A stretch of 64,000 nt of DNA from Portibacter marinus (GCF_021533195.1 NZ_JAJNKB010000003.1:707001-771000), one strand, 5' to 3'. Shown: positions 26,774 through 37,008, numbered from the stretch's first letter. Made by a program: numbers and translations. Notes: a model not told the origin generated them from the sequence alone.

Positions 26774-27826
26774 TTACTCCCGCAAACTTACTACCGCCTT
26801 AACCGGATAATGATCAGAGAACCCTTCGCGTAAAATCTGGTGTTCCAGAACCTTGAATTGATCACTGACCAATATATAATCGATTCTTAAGGCTGGTATT
26901 TTACCGGCAAAAGTGGTTCCCAGACCTCGTCCCTTCTCAACGAAACTATCCTGCATGTCACCTTTTATCAAATCATATAAATATGAAAGAGGGACATCAT
27001 TAAAATCACCTGCTAAAATGATGGGATAAGGGCTTTCATGCATGTGAGCCCTGATTCTTTCGGCGTGACCGATTCTGACCGAAGCATTATCTCTATATCT
27101 TTGAATGATGGATTTAACGCCACTCCACGTTTCTCGATTCTGAATATTACCTTCCTTAATTACACGTTCTGCAGTCATCGTGATTTTGTTAGACTCCATG
27201 TGTAGATTATAAATCCGATAATTGCTCCCATTCACATTGACATCCACCCAAATACAAGAGTTAATCGTGGAAGTCGAAGAATGAATCTGACCCTTATTTT
27301 GTATAGGATGCTTGCTGAATATAACCGGACCTATTTCCTCAGGAGCAAACATATAAGGGTATTTGAGCTTTTTATTCCAAAGTTCAATGGACCGAATACC
27401 TAACTCCTGCGTGCAAATAAAATCCACATCTTCAAAATCCTTCATAAAGGAAAAAAACTGCTGAGCGCGTTCATCTTTATTATCTACCGCCCTATAAATA
27501 TAATTGAGATTTTGTGTGTTGTAACTCAAAATCTCTAGCTGTCCAGGACTACTCATGTAACCGGTGCTGTTGAGTCCAATGAATCCTTGTATATAATTGA
27601 TTCCAACAATAATTGTGATCAATGAAATGAGGGAAAAACGCAATTTATTGAAGAGCCAAAAGATGATGAATAATACATTCCCCAGTAACAACCATGGGTA
27701 AAAAACAGCTATGACACTAAGAGGCCAAAGATTTTTAGGATTAGAATAGGGTGAAAGATAAGCCAGTAAGGTGACGACCACCCACAGTATGTTCAGGTAT
27801 ACCACTAACTTAAGAATCTTCTTCAA
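26774..27826 (-). CDS. Membrane-anchored endonuclease/exonuclease/phosphatase-fold protein
   Basis: 350 residues. Three hydrophobic helices occupy about residues 5-25, 40-60 and 65-90; the rest is an EEP domain with LSYNTQNL, the metal-binding Glu in CTQELG, LAGDFNDVP, DYILVSD and the terminal SDHYPVKAVV. Such proteins are common in Bacteroidota beside rhomboid genes; substrates (nucleic acid, phosphodiester lipid) are not known. It follows the first rhomboid by 12 bp and is likely in the same operon. Confidence 0.85.
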   Translation of the reverse strand: MKKILKLVVYLNILWVVVTLLAYLSPYSNPKNLWPLSVIAVFYPWLLLGNVLFIIFWLFNKLRFSLISLITIIVGINYIQGFIGLNSTGYMSSPGQLEILSYNTQNLNYIYRAVDNKDERAQQFFSFMKDFEDVDFICTQELGIRSIELWNKKLKYPYMFAPEEIGPVIFSKHPIQNKGQIHSSTSTINSCIWVDVNVNGSNYRIYNLHMESNKITMTAERVIKEGNIQNRETWSGVKSIIQRYRDNASVRIGHAERIRAHMHESPYPIILAGDFNDVPLSYLYDLIKGDMQDSFVEKGRGLGTTFAGKIPALRIDYILVSDQFKVLEHQILREGFSDHYPVKAVVSLRE

Positions 27827-27838
27827 ATTCTGGAATAT

Positions 27839-28762
27839 CTAGTTTTTACTTTGATTCTCCAGAAAATCTCTCTCCTCTTTACTAAGGCTTTTAATACCCT
27901 TCTCTTTGATCTTATCCAGAATTTCATCCAGTCGATCAGAGCTCGAGTATTGCCCCATCTCATCGTCAGTTCGCCTACCTGATCTTGCCTTTCTCTCATC
28001 TGCTTTAAAACTGACCTTTAACGGGCTTTTCCTTCTGGGAGATTTCCTTTCTGATCCATCAAAGATACTCACGATTTTGTTAATGGTGTTGTCTATGGGT
28101 GTAGAAAGATCATATCCATTTCTCAATCCTGAAACAACCAGGCCTCCCATGATGGCTCCCCCTATATGCGCCAGATGTCCACCCGTATTAGACATATTGG
28201 ACACAGCAAGCAAATCGAGGATCAGTAATACCAATACAATGTACTTGATCCTGACTGGTCCTATTAAAATAAGATTCATTTGATAATCGGGGGCCGTAAA
28301 TCCGGCAGCAACCACGATAGCCATTACAGCTGCTGAGGCTCCGTATGCAATTTGGTGTCCTGAAGAGATAAAATTGGCAGAAATCCAGAAAAATACGATC
28401 CCTGCAATAATGCCCAGAATATAAATGGGTAAAATATGCCGATCGCCCAGCAAATCACCTACAATTCTACCAAACCAGAGCAACAACAACATATTAAATA
28501 GAATGTGGAAAAATCCAAAATGCGTAAAGGCGTGTGTGACAAAGACCCAGGGATGGGTCAAATTAAACACCATCGATTCATTAATCGCAATATATCTGGT
28601 GAAAGCAGCTATTTTATCAGGATACTCAGGTCCTGTAAATATCAATCCAATCTTGACCAATATGATCGCAAGAAACATAGCCCCATTGATGATGATCAGC
28701 CGTGAAATCATGGTTCCCGACTTGAAGTAGGTCTTTAAATCTTGAAATATCGAATCAAACAT
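27839..28762 (-). CDS. Rhomboid family intramembrane serine protease (copy 1)
   Basis: 307 residues with about six transmembrane helices. The catalytic dyad is Ser143 in GASAAVMA and His199 in HLAHIGGA; the helix 2 His/Asn region reads HFGFFHILFNM. A C-terminal cytosolic tail of about 90 charged residues (KSPRRKSPLK, then a helical LDEILDKIKEKG end) is a feature of the longer Bacteroidota rhomboids. It is preceded by a second rhomboid gene with only 3 bp between. Confidence 0.92.
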   Translation of the reverse strand: MFDSIFQDLKTYFKSGTMISRLIIINGAMFLAIILVKIGLIFTGPEYPDKIAAFTRYIAINESMVFNLTHPWVFVTHAFTHFGFFHILFNMLLLLWFGRIVGDLLGDRHILPIYILGIIAGIVFFWISANFISSGHQIAYGASAAVMAIVVAAGFTAPDYQMNLILIGPVRIKYIVLVLLILDLLAVSNMSNTGGHLAHIGGAIMGGLVVSGLRNGYDLSTPIDNTINKIVSIFDGSERKSPRRKSPLKVSFKADERKARSGRRTDDEMGQYSSSDRLDEILDKIKEKGIKSLSKEERDFLENQSKN

Positions 28763-28765
28763 GCT

Positions 28766-29500
28766 TTACCTTTTAAATGGGTTTCCATACCATAAACTTA
28801 CGAGAATAAATCCTGCTAACGCTCCTCCCAGGTGTGCAAAATGTGCAATCCCTGTTTGTTGGCCACTAATTCCTGAAAATAAATCGATCGCGACAATTCC
28901 TGCAACTAAAAATTTGGCTTTAATGGGTATGGGCGGAAAAAGCAACATGAGTCTCATATTAGGAAAGAACATGGCAAAGGCAAGAAATACGCCATAAATT
29001 GCTCCTGATGCCCCCACCACAGGAATATTGAACACCCCATTCAATTTTTGGAAAACGATCTCAGCCTCATTTCGATTTAATCCGGTATTCTGGAAGACAC
29101 CTGTGGACATAAAGTTTCGCAATTGATCCATGGTCATTCCGGAAGTGAGATCTTTTACCTGGTAAAATTGCAAGTAGTCAACACCTATATGTGCTAGCAT
29201 GGCTCCGAATCCGCAAATGAGATAAAACAATAAGAACCTCTGAGAACCCATCCTTTTTTCAACATATGGACCTAGAAAAAACAAGCCCAGCATATTGAAT
29301 AGCAAGTGAGAAAGCCCGCCATGCATAAACATGTGCGTAATTAATTGAATCGGTTTAAATTTTTCCGAAAGTGGTGAATACAGCATGAAATACTGAGATA
29401 AATCAATACCGGAAAGCTGTGCTGTTAATGACACCCCTGCAAATACGATCACATTGAGGATGAGTAAATTCTTTACGACATCCGTAATATTATTCATCAT
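28766..29500 (-). CDS. Rhomboid family intramembrane serine protease (copy 2)
   Basis: 244 residues, six or more transmembrane helices. Catalytic Ser165 in GASGAIYGV and His223 in HFAHLGGALAG; HGGLSHLLFNM supplies the conserved helix 2 motif. A long L1-type loop between about residues 105 and 160 is present. It sits between mutL (8 bp upstream) and rhomboid copy 1 and probably belongs to one operon with them. No tail like that of copy 1. Confidence 0.93.
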   Translation of the reverse strand: MMNNITDVVKNLLILNVIVFAGVSLTAQLSGIDLSQYFMLYSPLSEKFKPIQLITHMFMHGGLSHLLFNMLGLFFLGPYVEKRMGSQRFLLFYLICGFGAMLAHIGVDYLQFYQVKDLTSGMTMDQLRNFMSTGVFQNTGLNRNEAEIVFQKLNGVFNIPVVGASGAIYGVFLAFAMFFPNMRLMLLFPPIPIKAKFLVAGIVAIDLFSGISGQQTGIAHFAHLGGALAGFILVSLWYGNPFKR

Positions 29501-29508
29501 ACCTTACA

Positions 29509-31314
29509 TTAACTATTGAAACGCTTTTTCAGTTCATCTAGCTCCACAGTAATAAATGTCTTATTTCCGTAAGCATTGGTATAAGGATTTTCACTGGCAA
29601 ACAGTCGATCGATAAGATTCTGCATTTCTTTTTCATTTAAGGTGTGATAACCTCTAACGGCGCGCTTGGTAGCAAGGCTGGCCGCAATGTTTTCTGAGAC
29701 GCCCAGTTTAAAGTCAATGTTGCTTTCATACTGATCAATTAATTCTTCAACCAACTTCGTTTCATCTAGGGTGCCATCCATTCCGGAGGGTAGCGCATGA
29801 ATAATAAATGAATCATTTCCAAATTCTTCGATTTCCAATCCCATACAAGCCAGGTCATCTTTCATAATCCTCATGGTCTCTGCTCTGGCGGCACTTAATT
29901 CGATGGGTTTAGGAAAGAGTTTCTTTTGAGAAAGTACTTCCTGGTTGCGAACACTTTCCAGATATTCTTCGTAGAAAATCCTTTCCATTGCTCTTTTTTG
30001 ATCAATAATCAGAAATCCCGACTTAATGGGATTCACGATGTATTTACCATGCATTTGGTAGGGTTGATTACTCAATGTTTCACTTTCGATCAAATTGGAC
30101 CCTGATTGCATGGCACTGGGTATTCTCATCGGCAGATCTCCCTCTTCAGAAGGTTCAATGGTAATCATTCCTTCATAGATGGACTCCCAGTTTCTCAAAT
30201 TATCCCTTTGCAATTCTGACTTTTGTGGCATTCCATATCCTCCCTGATCCATTCTACTTTTCATTCTGTCGAATCCGGGATTAGAAAATGTATTTTCCTG
30301 GGAGAAATCCAGGACTGGTGTGATGTTATATTGACCTAAGGCATGCCTGACTGCAACTTTAATGTAATTATAGATCAAACGCTCTTCTTCAAACTTGATT
30401 TCTTGTTTTGTAGGATGCACATTGACATCAATCTGAGAAGGATCTATGTTTAGGAACAAAAAGTATACAGGCGTGTGATCGGATGCTATTAAATCCTCGT
30501 AGGCTGATTTAATGGCGTGGTTTATATAATTGCTTTTGATAAATCTTTGATTGACAAAAAGGTATTGATCTCCGCGGCTTTTTTTTGCAGCTTCCGGCTT
30601 GCCAATAAAGCCCGACAATACCAGATTGTCAGTATCTACCTCCACAGGGACCAGCTTATCATTAATCGATTTTCCCATAACACTCACAATTCTCTGACGC
30701 AAATTGCCTACCGGAAGGGTCATGATGTTGTTGTTATTATGGTAAAGTGTAAACTTAATTTCGGGGTATGAGAGGACAATTCTGTTGAACTCGTCTAAGG
30801 CATGCTTATATTCAGTGGGGTCGGATTTAAGAAATTTTCGCCGTGCAGGAACATTGTAGAATAAGTTTTTGATACTGATGTTCGTCCCTATCGGACCCTG
30901 GCACGCTTCCTGGCGTGTAACCTTTGTCCCTTCCACCCTTACATTGATGGCGATTTCTTTTTCAGGTGTTCTGGTCACTAAATCCACTTTCGCAACAGCC
31001 GCTATTGACGCTAAGGCCTCTCCTCGGAATCCCATGGTATGGATGGCAAAAAGATCTTCTGTGGTTCTTATTTTCGAAGTAGCGTGCCGTTCGAAACACA
31101 TTCTGGCATCGGTTTCACTCATTCCTTTGCCGTTGTCTACAACCTGGATAAGCGTTTTGCCAGCATCCTTCAGGATAAGCTGTATGTCAGTAGCTCCAGC
31201 ATCGATAGCATTCTCCAGTAATTCTTTTACTATAGAGGCGGGTCTTTGTACCACTTCGCCTGCTGCAATCTGATTAGCAATAGTATCCGGGAGAAGCTGA
31301 ATTATATCAGCCAT
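29509..31314 (-). CDS. mutL: DNA mismatch repair protein MutL
   Basis: 601 residues. The GHKL ATPase motifs are clear: ENAIDAGATDI, DNGKGMSETDARMCFERHATSKI-type region (split here as DNGKGM and RHATSKI) and GFRGEALASI. The dimerisation domain is at the C-terminus. The usual DQHAxxE endonuclease-type site reads DQKRAMERIFYE (about 437-448), with the His replaced by Lys. A CPHGRP motif is not evident. Nicking activity is therefore doubtful and the protein may act as a matchmaker only. Confidence 0.95.
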   Translation of the reverse strand: MADIIQLLPDTIANQIAAGEVVQRPASIVKELLENAIDAGATDIQLILKDAGKTLIQVVDNGKGMSETDARMCFERHATSKIRTTEDLFAIHTMGFRGEALASIAAVAKVDLVTRTPEKEIAINVRVEGTKVTRQEACQGPIGTNISIKNLFYNVPARRKFLKSDPTEYKHALDEFNRIVLSYPEIKFTLYHNNNNIMTLPVGNLRQRIVSVMGKSINDKLVPVEVDTDNLVLSGFIGKPEAAKKSRGDQYLFVNQRFIKSNYINHAIKSAYEDLIASDHTPVYFLFLNIDPSQIDVNVHPTKQEIKFEEERLIYNYIKVAVRHALGQYNITPVLDFSQENTFSNPGFDRMKSRMDQGGYGMPQKSELQRDNLRNWESIYEGMITIEPSEEGDLPMRIPSAMQSGSNLIESETLSNQPYQMHGKYIVNPIKSGFLIIDQKRAMERIFYEEYLESVRNQEVLSQKKLFPKPIELSAARAETMRIMKDDLACMGLEIEEFGNDSFIIHALPSGMDGTLDETKLVEELIDQYESNIDFKLGVSENIAASLATKRAVRGYHTLNEKEMQNLIDRLFASENPYTNAYGNKTFITVELDELKKRFNS

Positions 31315-31325
31315 AAATTTTTAAA

Positions 31326-31640
31326 TTATTCTACCAGTTTTACAATTTCAGGTAAGAAATTGGACAAAAGTAAGAAAGTTAATAGAATGAGAACAGCCAT
31401 GGTGATCAACAATGTTCTATTCGACTTTCTTCTGGCAGTAGATTCATAGGTTCTGTCAATGATCCCTCTGGTTTTAAAACCGGCTTTGATTCTGGATTTC
31501 ATAGCTTCTGCATCCGAGATGTTTTCAGCTTTGTTGCGTTCAATAATCTCATTTATTTTCTCTTGCCGCTCATCATAAAATCGCGGTTTGAAATTAAATT
31601 GTTTGGGCTTTTGTGATCTGAAAAATGAAAAAATTGCCAT
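31326..31640 (-). CDS. Conserved small membrane-anchored protein
   Basis: 104 residues: a basic, helical cytosolic part (about 1-70, with RFYDERQEKINEIIERNKAE) and one C-terminal transmembrane helix (about 76-95). It lies 11 bp upstream of mutL on the same strand, a position in which similar small proteins are found in other Bacteroidota. Function unknown. Confidence 0.7.
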   Translation of the reverse strand: MAIFSFFRSQKPKQFNFKPRFYDERQEKINEIIERNKAENISDAEAMKSRIKAGFKTRGIIDRTYESTARRKSNRTLLITMAVLILLTFLLLSNFLPEIVKLVE

Positions 31641-31907
31641 GTTGTGAAGTTAACAATTAAAAAGATGTTGACTACATCATAGATGCAGATAATTAACAAA
31701 TAGAACGTATGAAAGGTAAACTTCATTATGGTTGAAAAGTTTTACAGGACAAAAGCAACAATAATTGAAGGCTGAGAATAAGTGAGGGTAGCGCTTAACT
31801 GGCATTATAACAGTTTTTTAACCAATTTGCGAAATCATTTATGTGGTATCATTGTTATAGTAAGTCTTAATATTAAATTAACTTTACGTGCTTAACTCAG
31901 TGACCTG

Positions 31908-33803
31908 ATGAGCGATCAAATCAAACATGAGTGCGGCCTCGCTGTCGTGAGATTATTAAAACCATTAGAGTTTTATAAAAACAAGTATGGTACCTCACTG
32001 TATGGATTAGACAAGATGCAACTGCTGATGCAGAAGCAGAGGAATCGTGGTCAGGATGGAGCGGGTCTCGCTACCATTAAGCTGGACATGGGCCCGGGCC
32101 ATCGTTACATCAGTCGAAAAAGAACCAATACCGCAACTTATCTGGAAGACTTATTTGGTGGAGTGTTTTCCCATTTTGACGGACTTCCTGAGGAAAAAAT
32201 GCAGGATCCGCTATGGTTGAAACAAAACAAGCCTTACACGGGCGAATTGCTCCTGGGTCATCTGCGCTATGGAACTCATGGAGATAATTCCATCGAAACC
32301 TGTCATCCCTTTTTACGACAAAACAACTACATCAGTAGAAATTTAGTAGTTGCGGGAAATTTCAATTTGACCAATGTTGAAGAGCTTTTTCAGGAATTGG
32401 TAACGCTTGGTCAGTATCCAAAAGAAAAATCGGATACGGTCACCGTCATGGAAAAAATCGGTCATTTTCTGGATGATGAAGTTCAACGATTGCATTCCTG
32501 GTTCAAGCCGGAAGGCTATAACAATCAAGAAATCAATACCCTGATCTACGAACATCTGGATATTCAGAGACTGTTGCAAAGGGCATTCAGAAAGTTTGAT
32601 GGTGGTTATACTATGGCCGGATTAATCGGACATGGCGACGCCTTTGTAGTCAGAGATCCGGCAGGAATCCGCCCGGCTTACTATTATCACGACGATGAGA
32701 TCGCTGTCGTTGCTTCTGAACGGCCTGCAATTCAGACTGCCATTGATGTTCAATATGATGAAGTTAAAGAGCTGAAAAGAGGCCATGCTTTGATCATCAG
32801 AAAGAACGGGACGATCAGCGAGGAATTGATTAAAGACCAGGTCGAAAGAAGAGCTTGTTCATTTGAAAGGATATATTTCAGCAGAGGTACGGATAGAGAC
32901 ATTTACCTGGAAAGAAAAAAACTGGGAGAAATCCTTTGTGATAAAGTACTGAAGGAAATCAACTACGATTTTAAGAATACCATATTTTCATTCATTCCCA
33001 ACACGGCAGAATCCGCCTTTTTCGGCATGATGCATGGACTGGAAGATGCATTGAACAAATTAAAGATCAGACAGATCAAAGAATTAGGTCCGACACCAGA
33101 TACGCAAAAACTGGAAGAAATACTCTCTGTCAGACCGCGATTCGAGAAATTAGCCATTAAAGATGCCAAGCTAAGGACCTTCATAGCAGATGATAACAGT
33201 CGAGGCTTAATGGTTCCCCATGTTTACGATGTTACTTATGGCATCGTAGAGAATGATGTGGATACGATTGTTTTGATCGATGACTCCATAGTAAGAGGGA
33301 CGACGCTACGCAACTCGATCTTGAGAATACTTTCCAGACTCAGACCTAAGAAGATAGTCATAGTTTCCTCTGCACCGCAAATCAGATATCCTGACTGCTA
33401 TGGAATAGATATGTCGAAAATGAAAAATTTTGTGGCATTCAGAGCTTTGGTTGCGCTTCTTGAAGAGCATGGCAAAGAAAATTTATTGGAGCAAACTTAT
33501 CAAAGATGTCTGGCCATGGCAGATGCCGAGGACGAAGATCTAAAGAACGAAGTTCAGCAGTTGTACGATGAATTTCCGTATGAAATGGTGAGCGATAAAA
33601 TTAGTGAATTACTAACACCTCCGGACATTAAACCAGATGTCAAAATCATTTATCAAACCATAGAAGGTCTGCACGAAGCATGTCCTGATCATTCGGGAGA
33701 CTGGTACTTTTCAGGAAATTTCCCAACAGCGGGAGGAATCAGAGTCGTCAATAAGGCTTTTGTCAATTATATGGAGAAAGTGGACGCCAGAGCATATGCT
33801 TAG
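31908..33803 (+). CDS. purF: Amidophosphoribosyltransferase-like protein, long Bacteroidota form
   Basis: 631 residues. N-terminal Ntn glutamine amidotransferase domain: Cys9 in IKHECGLAV would be the nucleophile after removal of an eight-residue propeptide; NRGQDGAG and GHLRYGTHG are the expected active-site motifs. The C-terminal phosphoribosyltransferase domain has the PRPP loop VLIDDSIVRGTTLR (about 453-466). The protein is over 100 residues longer than canonical PurF, with an extended C-terminus. It may be the second PurF paralogue of this phylum rather than the housekeeping copy; no other pur genes are near. Confidence 0.85.
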   Translation: MSDQIKHECGLAVVRLLKPLEFYKNKYGTSLYGLDKMQLLMQKQRNRGQDGAGLATIKLDMGPGHRYISRKRTNTATYLEDLFGGVFSHFDGLPEEKMQDPLWLKQNKPYTGELLLGHLRYGTHGDNSIETCHPFLRQNNYISRNLVVAGNFNLTNVEELFQELVTLGQYPKEKSDTVTVMEKIGHFLDDEVQRLHSWFKPEGYNNQEINTLIYEHLDIQRLLQRAFRKFDGGYTMAGLIGHGDAFVVRDPAGIRPAYYYHDDEIAVVASERPAIQTAIDVQYDEVKELKRGHALIIRKNGTISEELIKDQVERRACSFERIYFSRGTDRDIYLERKKLGEILCDKVLKEINYDFKNTIFSFIPNTAESAFFGMMHGLEDALNKLKIRQIKELGPTPDTQKLEEILSVRPRFEKLAIKDAKLRTFIADDNSRGLMVPHVYDVTYGIVENDVDTIVLIDDSIVRGTTLRNSILRILSRLRPKKIVIVSSAPQIRYPDCYGIDMSKMKNFVAFRALVALLEEHGKENLLEQTYQRCLAMADAEDEDLKNEVQQLYDEFPYEMVSDKISELLTPPDIKPDVKIIYQTIEGLHEACPDHSGDWYFSGNFPTAGGIRVVNKAFVNYMEKVDARAYA

Positions 33804-33907
33804 GGTATAGTCAAACTTGAGTGATAGGGTGAGTTGGTCAAAATTCTTCCATAAGATGTTTGATATTTTATTAACTTGATATCATTATTGACCCTCACAA
33901 TTGAAAC

Positions 33908-35638
33908 ATGAAAAAGAATTTTGCCCTTCTTAGCCTGATTACAATCTTATTAATTGGAGTTCAACTACAGATCACTGCTCAGTGTACGGACTTTTTGGAA
34001 GAGCCCATAGAATCCTTTGGCTCTGCTCCGATAGTCATCGCCGGTTGTCCACAGTATAATGAGATCAACGATTTTGAAGTGTATGCAGCAGAGGCCTATA
34101 TCGTTGAAAATTTTGTCATGGGGCAAGAGTATGCATTTAACATTTGTAATGGTGAAAGTGCAGGAAGCTGGATTCCAGAATTTACCATTCAAGCTCCAAG
34201 TGGAGCCATAGATGCTTTTGGTGCCGGGGATGGCGATAGTTGTACCATCACCTGGACTGCTACAGAGAACGGTACCTATCTTATCATTATCAATGAAGCC
34301 GGTCAGTGTGGGGGAGGTGAAAATACCGGCTCAGATAATGGATATCCGACCCTTGAAATTATTGCGGACGCAAGCAATTGTGATACCAGTATTTGCTTAC
34401 AATGGCAGGAACCTTCCGGATTTTCAGGATATTCCAACTTTAACACATCATTCGGAGGTGCGCCACTAGATTTTGGTGGTGGCTGTGATACTTTTACTGT
34501 TGAAATTGCGGTTTGGGCCGCAGAAGGTTATGCTCTTGACAATGTGCAGGTAGGGGGATCTTACGCTTTTAACATTTGTGAAGGGACAGGTGCTGGAACG
34601 TGGATTCCCGAGTTTACCATCATATCGCCCAATGGTAATATAGATGCTTTTGGTCATGGCGATGGGGATGGTTGCTCGATTTCCTGGACAGCAAGTGAAA
34701 GTGGTACATATATCATTGTGATTAATGAGGCAGGACAATGTGGAGGCGGTGAAAACACACAAACGGACAATGGCTTTCCATCTATTACTTGTACAGGTGG
34801 AGTTTTTGTAGAATGCTCCGTAGGTACAGTGGTTTCAGAAAGAGGATGGACGGTTTGTGGCGATCTTGATTCCTTTGCTGTCGAGGTAGCTAATGCTGTC
34901 ATTCCAGAGGGTGGAGGGATAGGATATGGTTTTGCTCCTGGTACAGATGGTACAGGTGGCAATGGAACTGGATTTGCCATTACCAATTCCACTACAGATG
35001 TTCTTTTTGACAATGATATCAATGGCGTTCTGAGTTCAAATGGACTGGACAAGCTGCGAGGTACCTGGATGATTTCTCCATTCACTTATACTGACGCTGA
35101 GAATGCTGTCGCCTCCAGATGTGATGTAAGCACAGAAACCATTACTGTTTTCTTTAATGATAATATAGAGTTGACGGTGGAAGAAATAGGTGGAGGTCAG
35201 GCTGTAGTTAGTGCCAATGGAGGTGCCGCCCCTTATACCTTTACCTGGTCAGATCCCATGAGTCAAATGACGGATACCCTCAGTGTAGAAGCTGACGGAG
35301 AATATCAAGTGACCGTAACTGATGAATTAGGATGTACGGAGGTAGCGAGCGTTAACATCACGACCACTTCATTAGAACAAATTGTGCAGTTGGAAAAGTG
35401 GTCCATTGCACCTAATCCTACAAACGGCATATTGAACGTCTCCGTGAATTTACTGTCAGAAGAACTGACAAGTTTGCAAATCCTTGATCTTACAGGTCGG
35501 ATCATTGACCATAGAAAATTTACAACATCCCAGCTATCAGAACAATTTGACATGAGTGAAAGCGCACCAGGAATGTATTTGTTAAAACTAAATGTGGATG
35601 GAAAAATCAATATTAGAAAATTCATTGTAGCGCAATAA
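33908..35638 (+). CDS. T9SS-secreted protein with tandem duplicated domain
   Basis: 576 residues. Signal peptide to about ITAQC. Two modules of about 125 residues (about 35-155 and 170-295) share YAFNIC, WIPEFTI, IDAFG-GDGD, EAGQCGGGEN and DNG(Y/F)P in the same order and form a clear internal duplication. A Gly-rich module (about 300-410), a PKD-like module (about 420-475) and a type A T9SS sorting domain (WSIAPNPTNGILNV to KFIVAQ) follow. Surface or secreted; no catalytic motif seen. Ends 2 bp from the convergent next gene. Confidence 0.82.
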   Translation: MKKNFALLSLITILLIGVQLQITAQCTDFLEEPIESFGSAPIVIAGCPQYNEINDFEVYAAEAYIVENFVMGQEYAFNICNGESAGSWIPEFTIQAPSGAIDAFGAGDGDSCTITWTATENGTYLIIINEAGQCGGGENTGSDNGYPTLEIIADASNCDTSICLQWQEPSGFSGYSNFNTSFGGAPLDFGGGCDTFTVEIAVWAAEGYALDNVQVGGSYAFNICEGTGAGTWIPEFTIISPNGNIDAFGHGDGDGCSISWTASESGTYIIVINEAGQCGGGENTQTDNGFPSITCTGGVFVECSVGTVVSERGWTVCGDLDSFAVEVANAVIPEGGGIGYGFAPGTDGTGGNGTGFAITNSTTDVLFDNDINGVLSSNGLDKLRGTWMISPFTYTDAENAVASRCDVSTETITVFFNDNIELTVEEIGGGQAVVSANGGAAPYTFTWSDPMSQMTDTLSVEADGEYQVTVTDELGCTEVASVNITTTSLEQIVQLEKWSIAPNPTNGILNVSVNLLSEELTSLQILDLTGRIIDHRKFTTSQLSEQFDMSESAPGMYLLKLNVDGKINIRKFIVAQ

Positions 35639-35640
35639 GA

Positions 35641-37002
35641 CTAAAATGATTCTACCAATTTAAGTTCAATGATTTCACTGGCGTCAAGATCAGAACTCAG
35701 TACTACAGTCTCTTCTTTCCCCCGAAAACTATATCTCATAGCCATGGTGTTGGGTGGTTCACTGCCTAGATTAACCGCATGTAGTAGAAGGTAGTTTTTA
35801 CCTTCCGGATTCAATTTTATTCTTATTGGGTAAGGCTTGCCTTTGAGTGGAAAGTCTTCTAAAATCCAGTCTCCATTGAAGTTGACCGATACGATGTCCC
35901 CATCTATCATCTGATGATCAAAAATTTCTATTTCGAGGACCTCAGAATCTACAATTAAAACCTTGTTGGAATTAGAAATATTTCGATTTTTCAGCTTTTC
36001 AGGTAATGAAAGAATGATGGGATCAGCGCTGATTAAAGGCACATCTTCCATCCATCGATTTGGATAAATCACTTGATAAAAATGCGGTATTTCCATCAAT
36101 TTAATAGATTTTGATGGGTCGATGCTTTCATTGTAAGCATTGACATAACCATTTCCATACCGATTCACATAATTCAGTAATCGTGAATTATGATAGTAGT
36201 AATATTTACCGTACAGTTTATATTCTAATGGGACGCTGCCGGATCCAATGAAATCCCTTGCACCTTCCACAAACAAGTTTAGCTTCTTGCCTTGCTCTCT
36301 CTTATCATTTTCACTCGCCGCTGCCTTTTCGAGCGCATCAAGATTTTGAGCCCAGTCATTATCCTTTTTATATCTGAGATTGTCCAACATTTGTGATGCC
36401 TTGAGGTGTACGCCTCTGAATGGATCCGCAACAATCTGATTGGATCTCATAAATTTATAAACCAATGACTTTAATTGCTTATGTTCCAGGTAAAAATCTT
36501 CGAAAAGCTGTACCCCTTTTTCTAAAATCTCATAAATTTTCTCCTGATTATCCCGTATACTTAAGTCATTTTTTTCGATGAATTGAGCTGCTTCGAAACG
36601 AATGGCATTGATGGACCGCAACTGCCTTCTCATATTTGAAGCGACGGCGTTAAGGGAAGCACTCAAACCATTTACCTCTTGTTGGGTGGCAATATCATAC
36701 CATTCATAGGGAGTCGTGTCGTAAAACCAATGATCAGTATCCTCGAAAATATCACCCGGCAAATCTTTATTAGAATAAAAATTGATTTGATGGCTTTCCA
36801 GATCAACGAATTTATTGACCTCCTGATTAAAGTTTTCTAGAAGGCGATGAACGATCAGCATTCCATGGGTAGCCTCATTGTTGAAATCAATGTAATGGTT
36901 AATCGCGCTGATATCATTGTTTTGTGCCCCAATGGCATGGGTGATACATAGCATGAAAGCCTGTAGAATAATTTTGCGCAAAGTAGTTTTAGTTGTTGTC
37001 AT
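35641..37002 (-). CDS. Exported protein of unknown function
   Basis: 453 residues with a signal peptide ending about IGAQ. The body is mostly alpha-helical and charged (about 25-260), followed by a beta-rich C-terminal part containing VLIVDSEVLEIEIFDHQMIDGDIVSVNFNGDW, which resembles a small beta-sandwich. I do not recognise a family. It ends tail-to-tail with the T9SS protein and starts 6 bp from the zinc-ribbon gene, so the two minus-strand genes may be co-transcribed. Confidence 0.65.
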   Translation of the reverse strand: MTTTKTTLRKIILQAFMLCITHAIGAQNNDISAINHYIDFNNEATHGMLIVHRLLENFNQEVNKFVDLESHQINFYSNKDLPGDIFEDTDHWFYDTTPYEWYDIATQQEVNGLSASLNAVASNMRRQLRSINAIRFEAAQFIEKNDLSIRDNQEKIYEILEKGVQLFEDFYLEHKQLKSLVYKFMRSNQIVADPFRGVHLKASQMLDNLRYKKDNDWAQNLDALEKAAASENDKREQGKKLNLFVEGARDFIGSGSVPLEYKLYGKYYYYHNSRLLNYVNRYGNGYVNAYNESIDPSKSIKLMEIPHFYQVIYPNRWMEDVPLISADPIILSLPEKLKNRNISNSNKVLIVDSEVLEIEIFDHQMIDGDIVSVNFNGDWILEDFPLKGKPYPIRIKLNPEGKNYLLLHAVNLGSEPPNTMAMRYSFRGKEETVVLSSDLDASEIIELKLVESF

Positions 37003-37008
37003 GCAATT

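Noticed and set aside
34466-34762. Minus-strand frames within the T9SS protein gene (34466-35085)
   Set aside because: Antisense shadows of the duplicated domain; no independent support.
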